A stretch of 10,343 bases of DNA from JBDRGC01 sp043818215 (GTDB lineage Bacteria > Chloroflexota > Anaerolineae > Anaerolineales > UBA11858). Where the stretch lies: contig JBDRGC010000260.1 in the NCBI GenBank assembly GCA_043818215.1, positions 1 to 10,343 on the forward strand. Reading direction: 5' to 3'. The notes under the pieces were generated by a model. That model did no database searches and was not told the origin of the DNA. It saw only the letters and a program-made list of their open reading frames with translations. The translations under genes were made by a program, and so were the position numbers. Of this stretch, positions 1 through 5,100 are shown piece after piece (positions within the stretch are counted from its first letter, which is position 1; each line of letters begins with the position of its first letter).

Positions 1-3000
1 TAACTACGGAATTTGGTAGATTGGTAAGTTGGTAGGTTGGTAGATTGGTAGTTGGTAAACTGGTAGGTTGGTTAGTGGGTTGTTCCCAATTTCCCAATTT
101 ACCATTTCCCAATTTACCATTTACCAATATACCATTCCCCAATTTGTCCGCCAACAACCCCTCGAATTCCAACTGCGTCACAATGTGCGGGTCTTGCCCA
201 TACCCATACTCGCCCCCCTTATACTCGACCCCGCCTGTAGCGATGATAACGACACCATGCTGCACATCGAAAGTCTCCCCATTGCGGCTCAATTTGGATA
301 TGAAATTACCTTTGAACCCGTCGGTGTTCTCCAGTTCGGTGTTCAGATGAACTGTTATTAGCGGGTGTTGCTGCACATTGCCAACCGTCTCGGCAAGATA
401 TTCTTGGGGGTTAGCCAAAAGTAGGTTAGTAGATTGGTAGGTTGGTAGATTGGTAGTTGGTAGATTGGTAGTTGGTAGATTGGTAGGTTGGTATGTTGGT
501 AGGTTTGTTCCCAATTTACCAATCCCCAATTTACCATTCCCCAATTTACCATTCCCCAATTTACCAGTTCCCAATGCCGCATCCACCAAAAACCGCAAAT
601 GCCTCAAATTCCCCCCCAACTCGCCCTCCCGCTCCACCAGGTGAACCGGGAAGCCCTGTTCCGCCAGAGTGAGAGCGGCTGTCATCCCGGCAGCTCCGCC
701 CCCGACGATCAGGGCCGCGTTGTTGACCGGGACTTCATAAGTCTCCAATGAGCTGAGTTGAGCTGCCTTTCCCACCGCCATCCGCACCAATGATTTGGCT
801 TTGTCGGTGGCCCCGTCCCAGTCGTTCGAATGTACCCACGAACATTGATTGCGGATATTTGCCATCTCGAACAGGTTGGGGTTTAGCCCCGCCTGGTGGA
901 TAGCATCCTGGAATAAGGGTTCGTGCGTGATGGGTGAACACGAGGCTACCACCACCCGGTTCAGGTTTAGTTCCTTGACCTGCTCGATGATATGCTCAAT
1001 TGTATCTTGCGAGCAGGTGTATAAATTGTCTTCGGCGTGAACCACGCAAGGCAGAGATTTGGCGTACTCGGCCACCTGGGGCACATCGAGGTAGCCGCCG
1101 ATATTGGTCCCGCAGTGGCAGATAAAAGCCCCAATACGTTCCTCCTCGCCGGTGATATCGCGTTCGGGCGGGTATTCCTTTTTCGTGGTCAGGGTAAACC
1201 GGGATGGCGCCAGAATTTGGGCCGCGCTTGCGGCTGCACCACTAGCTTCGACAACCGATTCGGAAATATCCTTGGGTTCGCGGAAAGGCCCGGCAGCGTA
1301 AATGCCTGCCCGGCTGGTTTGGAGGGGGTCGAACAATGTGGTTTGGCAGAAGCCATAGGAGTCAAGTTCCACCCCCAAACGGCGTCCCAGGCTTTTGACC
1401 GATTCGGAAATTTCCATCCCCACGGAAAGCACCACTAAATCGAATTCGTCTTCTACAAGTGACTGGGGATTAGGCACTAGTGACTGGTGACTAGGGACTA
1501 GTCCCTGATCCCTAGCCCCTGATTCCTGATCCCTAGTCCCTGATCCCTGGTCACTGGCATACCGCACCACCAAATTCCCCGTCCCCGGCTCTTGCTTCAC
1601 CTCGCTGATCCGGCAGCGGGTGTACTTGATGCCATATTGCTTCTCGGCCCGGCGATAGTATTCCTCGTAGCCTTTGCTGTATGCGCGCATATCCATGAAG
1701 AAAACCTGGCAGAACACATCACCGTCGCCGCCGCTGACCAGAGCCTCGGCTCTTGCGTGCTCGATTGTCATGACAGCTTCTTTGGCGGCGTACATGCAGC
1801 ACACCGATGAGCAGTAATCGTGGTTCTGGTCTCGGCTGCCCACGCATTGCAGGAATGCTATCCGTTTGGGGCTGGCTCCATCTCCGGGGCGCTTGACGTG
1901 ACCATTGGTCGGGCCGCTGGCGCTCAACAGCCGCTCGTATTGAATGGAAGTGATCACATTGGGATAGCGCCCTAACCCGTATTCTTCGGAGAGGTGGGCG
2001 TTGTAGGTTTGGTAGCCGGGGGCCAAAATCAGGGCGCCAACACTTATCTTTTTTGTTTTTCCGATGGCATCGTGGATGATGGCATCCCGCCCGCAGGCAA
2101 ACACGCACGACATGCACTCCGAGCAAACCCCGCAGGCCAGACAGCGGGAGGCCTCAGACTGGGCGGATTCCTCGTCATAGCCGCCTTCGACCTCTACAAA
2201 ATTGTCGAGGCGCTGTTCGACCGGGCGTTGTGGTAGAGGAATGCGTGGCTGCCGGTGGATTTCACCGCTGCTCAAGCGGGCATCGATTTCCTGCTGGGTG
2301 AAGTTAACCACCGGGAGTTGAGGGGTGGGAGGCGGTTCCAGGGGTTTGCCTTGCAGGTAGCGGGTGATCGATTCCGCAGCCTTGTGTCCGTTAGCCACCG
2401 CTTCGATGACGAAGGCCGTCCCCGAGACGCTGTCCCCCGCCGCGAAGACCCCGGGGCGGCTGGTGGCGAAGGTGTTGGGGTTGATAGCGATAGTGTTACG
2501 GTCAGTCAGCCCCACGCCGGCGTCATCGGGGATGAAGGCCAGACCGGCTCGCTGCCCCACAGAGAAAATAATTGTGTCGCAGGGGATGGTGTGCAGGGAA
2601 GCGGGGTTTTTCTCGACGTGCAGGTGTCCGCCCTCATCGAAGTGAAAGGAATCCACCTGCATGAACTCCATCCCCATCACGTGCCCATCAGCGTCCCCGA
2701 AGATTTGCTCGAAGGAGCGGCTGGGGTAGAGATGGACACCCTCCTCCTCTGCTGCGTTCACCTCCCAGGCGTGGGCCGGCATCTCGGCGCGGCTTTCCAG
2801 GCAGGCCAGGTGGACTTCGCACCCCAGCCGGATGGCGGAACGGGCGCAGTCGATAGCCACATTGCCGCCGCCCAGAACGAGGACGTTTTTGCCCAGGTTG
2901 GTAGATTGGTAGGTTGGTAGATTGGTAGGTTGGTAGGTTGGTAGATTGGTAGTTGGTAAATTGGTAGATTGGTGGGTTGATAGATTGGCAGGTTGGCAGG

Positions 3001-4231
3001 TTGGTAGGTTGGTTCCCAATTTACCATTCCCCAATTCACCATCCCCCAATTTACCATTCCCCAATTTACCATTCCCCAATTTACCACCTTCGAATTTACC
3101 CAGACGTATATCTCGCAGGAAATGGGTGTTGATGATCACGCCGTCCAGGTTCGCGCCGGGAATGGGTAGGCGAATGCCCTCGTGCGCGCCGACCGCGATA
3201 AGCGCCGCATTGAAGCCCTGCTCGAAAAGTTCGTTCAGATCGTCTACACGGTGATCGAGACGCAGGTCTACCCCCAGGTCAATAATATCTTGTACTTCGC
3301 GCTCGATGATCTCGTTCGGCAGGCGGTATTCGGGCACGCCCAGCCGCAGCATTCCCCCGGCAACCGGCATGGATTCGAAGATAGTGACCGGATAGCCGGC
3401 CTGAATGATGTCTTGGGCGGCAGTCAGCCCGCAAGGCCCGGCGCCGATGATGGCCACGCGTTGGTCGGGGTGCTTGATCTCTGCGGGTTCGAGCGGTTGG
3501 CGTGGGTTTTCGTAAACTTTGTCGGTGACGAAGCGTTTCAAGGCGCGGATATTGATGGGGTCATCCACCAGACCCCGGTTGCAGGCTGTCTCGCAGCGGT
3601 GGTTGCAAATCCGCCCGCAGATACCGGGGAAGGGATTGTCCATTTTGATGACCCGCATGGCATCGTCCCAACGTCCCTCGCGGACCAGGGCAATATATCC
3701 CTGGGCGCGCTGCCCGGCGGGACAGGCATCTCGGCAGGGGGCGATGCCATCTTTTTCTATGGCGTAGGCATTGGGCACAGCCTGGGGATACATCTTGAAA
3801 ATCGCTCGCCGGGAAACCAGGCCTTCGTTGAAAGTATCGTGGGTGACAACCGGGCACACATCCACACAATCATTGCAGGCCACACACCTTTCAAGATCGA
3901 CGTAGCGGGCCTGACTGTGGATATGCACGCTGAAATCGCCGGCCTGACCGGTCACATCGAGCACTTCGGTGTTGGTGAGAATCTCGATACTGGGGTGCCG
4001 CCCGACCTCAACCAGCTTGGGCGAGATCGTACACATGGCGCAGTCGTTGGTGGGGTAGGTCTTATCGAGTTGCGCCATTCTTCCCCCGATGGCGGATTCT
4101 TTCTCGACCATGTAAACCTTGAAGCCCTGCTCGGCCAAATCGAGGGAGGCCTGTATCCCCGCAATGCCACCGCCCACGACCATTACAGCGCCGACGGGGG
4201 CATTTATGGATGTGTTGTTGGTTGAGGTCAT
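1..4231 (-). CDS. hdrA: HdrA-like iron-sulfur flavoprotein with inserted GltD module, interrupted by four in-frame repeat tracts (3' end outside window)
   Basis: One frame is open from ATG at 4231 to the window edge, 1410 codons without a stop. Order: FAD motif GGGIAG at residues 20-25; TNDCAMC cluster motif; ferredoxin motif C116-x2-C119-x2-C122-x3-C126; a GltD/DPYD-type N-terminus with C166, C170 and C205-x3-C209-x3-C213-x3-C217; FAD motif GAGPCG 263-268; NAD(P)H motif GGGNVA 454-459; GVFAAGD 594-600; Cys cluster C697/C700/C703/C706/C709/C713; HdrA motif C796...C807...C811-C812; HdrA N-terminal-type loop ICHCGTN (C1038, C1040); second FAD motif GGGAAG 1177-1182. This equals QmoA-like plus GltD plus QmoB-like modules, presumably a cytoplasmic electron-transfer (possibly bifurcating) subunit acting with the upstream MvhD. 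Repeat-encoded tracts lie near residues 383-445, 893-925, 1219-1271 and 1363-1407. No clear Shine-Dalgarno precedes the start; the start is chosen by similarity to the paralogue's N-terminus. The C-terminus is not visible. Confidence 0.9.
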   Translation of the reverse strand, partial: MTSTNNTSINAPVGAVMVVGGGIAGIQASLDLAEQGFKVYMVEKESAIGGRMAQLDKTYPTNDCAMCTISPKLVEVGRHPSIEILTNTEVLDVTGQAGDFSVHIHSQARYVDLERCVACNDCVDVCPVVTHDTFNEGLVSRRAIFKMYPQAVPNAYAIEKDGIAPCRDACPAGQRAQGYIALVREGRWDDAMRVIKMDNPFPGICGRICNHRCETACNRGLVDDPINIRALKRFVTDKVYENPRQPLEPAEIKHPDQRVAIIGAGPCGLTAAQDIIQAGYPVTIFESMPVAGGMLRLGVPEYRLPNEIIEREVQDIIDLGVDLRLDHRVDDLNELFEQGFNAALIAVGAHEGIRLPIPGANLDGVIINTHFLRDIRLGKFEGGKLGNGKLGNGKLGDGELGNGKLGTNLPTCQPANLSTHQSTNLPTTNLPTYQPTNLPTYQSTNLGKNVLVLGGGNVAIDCARSAIRLGCEVHLACLESRAEMPAHAWEVNAAEEEGVHLYPSRSFEQIFGDADGHVMGMEFMQVDSFHFDEGGHLHVEKNPASLHTIPCDTIIFSVGQRAGLAFIPDDAGVGLTDRNTIAINPNTFATSRPGVFAAGDSVSGTAFVIEAVANGHKAAESITRYLQGKPLEPPPTPQLPVVNFTQQEIDARLSSGEIHRQPRIPLPQRPVEQRLDNFVEVEGGYDEESAQSEASRCLACGVCSECMSCVFACGRDAIIHDAIGKTKKISVGALILAPGYQTYNAHLSEEYGLGRYPNVITSIQYERLLSASGPTNGHVKRPGDGASPKRIAFLQCVGSRDQNHDYCSSVCCMYAAKEAVMTIEHARAEALVSGGDGDVFCQVFFMDMRAYSKGYEEYYRRAEKQYGIKYTRCRISEVKQEPGTGNLVVRYASDQGSGTRDQESGARDQGLVPSHQSLVPNPQSLVEDEFDLVVLSVGMEISESVKSLGRRLGVELDSYGFCQTTLFDPLQTSRAGIYAAGPFREPKDISESVVEASGAAASAAQILAPSRFTLTTKKEYPPERDITGEEERIGAFICHCGTNIGGYLDVPQVAEYAKSLPCVVHAEDNLYTCSQDTIEHIIEQVKELNLNRVVVASCSPITHEPLFQDAIHQAGLNPNLFEMANIRNQCSWVHSNDWDGATDKAKSLVRMAVGKAAQLSSLETYEVPVNNAALIVGGGAAGMTAALTLAEQGFPVHLVEREGELGGNLRHLRFLVDAALGTGKLGNGKLGNGKLGIGKLGTNLPTYQPTNLPTTNLPTTNLPTYQSTNLLLANPQEYLAETVGNVQQHPLITVHLNTELENTDGFKGNFISKLSRNGETFDVQHGVVIIATGGVEYKGGEYGYGQDPHIVTQLEFEGLLADKLGNGILVNGKLGNGKLGNWEQPTNQPTSLPTTNLPTYQLTNLPNSVV
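11..145. repeat. Repeat cluster R1: TTGGTAG-type arm plus CCCAATTTACCATT-type arm, inside hdrA-like gene
   Basis: On the plus strand, 11-80 is a degenerate tandem array of 7-8 bp words (GTTGGTA, GATTGGTA) and about 83-145 is an array built on CCCAATTTACCATT. Between them is the junction GGGTTGTTCCCAATTT, nearly the same as in R2 and R4. In the minus-strand gene it encodes repeats of GKLGN followed by PTNLPT-like sequence, without a stop. It replaces the short loop found in the paralogue between an ITQRELEDQ-like segment and the VVMIQC strand. The host protein reads TQLEFEGLLAD before the tract and NSVV after it. Confidence 0.9.
421..576. repeat. Repeat cluster R2: same words as R1, in-frame inside hdrA-like gene
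   Basis: Positions 421-506 carry 7-8 bp words (GGTTGGTA, GATTGGTA, GTTGGTA). Positions 510-569 are four 15-bp units of the form CCCAATTTACCATTC, followed by a partial fifth unit. The junction is GGTTTGTTCCCAATTT. The minus-strand gene reads it as about 51 residues, GKLGN repeats then PTNLPTT repeats. The tract sits between GGNLRHLRFLVDAA and ANPQEYLAETVGN, that is, just after the second FAD-binding motif. The paralogue has an ordinary linker at this place (VAEGFNPRILGRD). Confidence 0.92.
1457..1556. repeat. Repeat cluster R3: CTAGTCCCTGATCCC-type words with a central 14-bp palindrome, in-frame inside hdrA-like gene
   Basis: The left part consists of words such as GACTGGTGACTAGGGACTAG and the right part of words such as TCCCTGATCCCTAG. 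They meet at AGGGACTAGTCCCT (1493-1506), a perfect 14-bp palindrome. The words differ from R1/R2/R4, but the arrangement (G-rich arm, then complementary C-rich arm) is the same. The host gene reads it as about 33 residues rich in Q, S, G, D and P, between VVRYASDQ and VEDEFDLVVLSVGM. The paralogue has SPGGKLQEQR at this site, a simple beta-hairpin turn. The words recall the heptameric STRR repeats of cyanobacteria; that is a resemblance only. Confidence 0.88.
2895..3089. repeat. Repeat cluster R4: longest in-frame tract, inside the GltD module
   Basis: Positions 2895-3012 hold GGTTGGTA/GATTGGTA words. Positions 3015-3089 are five exact-length 15-bp units (CCCAATTTACCATTC and close variants). 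The junction is GGTTGGTTCCCAATTT. The minus-strand gene reads about 63 residues: GKLGN-like pentapeptides, then PTNLPTYQ-like repeats. The tract lies between HFLRDIRLGKFEG and GKNVLVLGGGNVAIDCAR, in the loop that leads into the NAD(P)H-binding strand of GltD-family proteins, where the family normally has only a short linker. The 15-bp period equals five codons, so gain or loss of right-arm units does not shift the frame. Confidence 0.93.
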
Positions 4232-4255
4232 AGTTTTGTTTGGAAAGCAGTGGGT

Positions 4256-4471
4256 CAGGAAACCAGGATACCAGGAAACCAGGAAACCAGGATACCAGGA
4301 AACCAGGAAATCAGGAAACCAGGAAACCAGGAAATCAGGAAACCAGGAAACCAGGATACCAGGAAACCAGGATACCAGGGATCAGTCGCCCCTGATCTAC
4401 TGATCTACTGATTTACTGATCTACTGATTTACTGATCTACCGATTTACCAATTTACCAATCTACCGATCTA
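4256..4471. repeat. Repeat cluster R5: two 8-bp tandem arrays between mvhD and the large hdrA-like gene
   Basis: Positions 4256-4375 are fifteen consecutive 8-bp units (CAGGAAAC, CAGGATAC, CAGGAAAT). After a short spacer, 4392-4471 are ten consecutive 8-bp units (CTGATCTA, CTGATTTA, drifting to CCAATTTA and CCGATCTA). The array fills nearly all of the 237-bp intergenic gap. The final unit ends exactly on the stop codon of mvhD (4469-4471). Units near the mvhD end resemble the CCAATTTA words of R1/R2/R4, so this cluster links the different word sets. Confidence 0.93.
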
Positions 4472-4957
4472 CCGCTTCCTGCCTCGAAAATCAATCTTGC
4501 CTTCAGTTACTGCCGCTTCAATCTCAATATTCAATCTTCCATTATCGCTTTTTAGCGGGTTCGGCCCGAGTTTTCGTATGCGCTCTGTCATCTCCTGGGC
4601 AGCCCTTGAAAAGTGGTGCCCCTCGCTGCCAGACATGAAGAACATATCCAGCCGCTCACTGCCCAGACCGATTTCGTCCAGGATTTTCTTGGTATGCTGG
4701 ACGCGGGCCAGGCCGCGTTCGTTGCCGCGCACGTGATGGCAGTTGCCAATCGGGCAGGCAACAATGTACACGCCGTCAGCCCCCTGCTCGAAGGCCTCCA
4801 ACAGGTAGCGAGGGTCAGTTTTACCTGTGCAGGGCATGCGCACAAACTTGACGTTGGCCGGGTATTGAATTTTCAATGCTCCCGCGGTATCCGCAGCCAT
4901 ATAACCGCAGTAGATGCAGTAGAAGGCCGTGATTTGGGGTTCGAAATTATCTGTCAT
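4469..4957 (-). CDS. mvhD: MvhD/FrhD-like [2Fe-2S] electron-transfer subunit
   Basis: A 162-residue protein matching the methyl-viologen-reducing hydrogenase delta subunit family in length and motifs. It has C14-x2-C17 in FYCIYCGYMAAD, C43 in RMPCTGKTDP, and C68/C73 in VACPIGNCHHVRGN; these conserved cysteines would hold the [2Fe-2S] cluster. In Mvh/Hdr and Fdh/Hdr complexes MvhD passes electrons from a hydrogenase or formate dehydrogenase to HdrA in the cytoplasm. It lies between two HdrA-like genes on the same strand, so it most likely docks on one or both of them. The start is supported by AAAGGA five bases upstream (4968-4963). Its leader adjoins repeat cluster R6, and its TAG stop is formed by the last unit of cluster R5. 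No hydrogenase large or small subunit is visible in the window, so the partner enzyme is unknown. Confidence 0.92.
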   Translation of the reverse strand: MTDNFEPQITAFYCIYCGYMAADTAGALKIQYPANVKFVRMPCTGKTDPRYLLEAFEQGADGVYIVACPIGNCHHVRGNERGLARVQHTKKILDEIGLGSERLDMFFMSGSEGHHFSRAAQEMTERIRKLGPNPLKSDNGRLNIEIEAAVTEGKIDFRGRKR

Positions 4958-4967
4958 TGTAATCCTT

Positions 4968-5100
4968 TGGAGATTGGTAAATAGAGATTGGGGATTGGAG
5001 ATTGGAGATTGATACCTGAAAGCTAAATAATGACACGAATGGCAATCTCAAATCTCTAATCCCCAATCTCCAATCCCTAAACTCCAACCTCCACTCTCAA
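4968..5100. repeat. Repeat cluster R6: long imperfect inverted repeat of GATTGGAG-type words
   Basis: The left arm at 4983-5011 and the reverse complement of the right arm at 5043-5071 match at 26 of 29 positions, with a 31-base loop between. The arms are built of about 7-bp words (ATTGGGG, ATTGGAG). The right arm continues as degenerate words into the 3' end of the upstream HdrA-like gene, providing its stop codon at 5077-5079 and its last few codons. The left side runs into the Shine-Dalgarno region of mvhD. If transcribed, the element would form a long stem between the two genes and could act as an attenuator or RNA-stabilising structure (inference). Confidence 0.9.

Noticed and set aside
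2758..3087. Minus-strand frame starting with MVNWGM repeats
   Set aside because: It is an alternative frame of repeat R4 that runs on out-of-frame through the GltD module; the conserved frame is the GKLGN one.
11..3089. Diversity-generating retroelement variable regions
   Set aside because: The tracts are tandem low-complexity words, not adenine-biased substitutions of a template. No template repeat or reverse transcriptase is present in the window.
11..3089. Introns or inteins interrupting the HdrA-like gene
   Set aside because: No intein motifs, splice-type structures or endonuclease domains are seen; the inserts are 33-63 residues of simple repeats with open frame throughout.
3182..4225. 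Long plus-strand open frames (3182-4225, 2255-2920, 5221-6441)
   Set aside because: They lie exactly opposite the codon-aligned frame, or another frame, of the conserved minus-strand HdrA-like genes and show no recognisable motifs.
4256..4471. A regular array resembling a CRISPR
   Set aside because: Units are 8 bp and directly adjacent with no unique spacers, and no cas genes are present.
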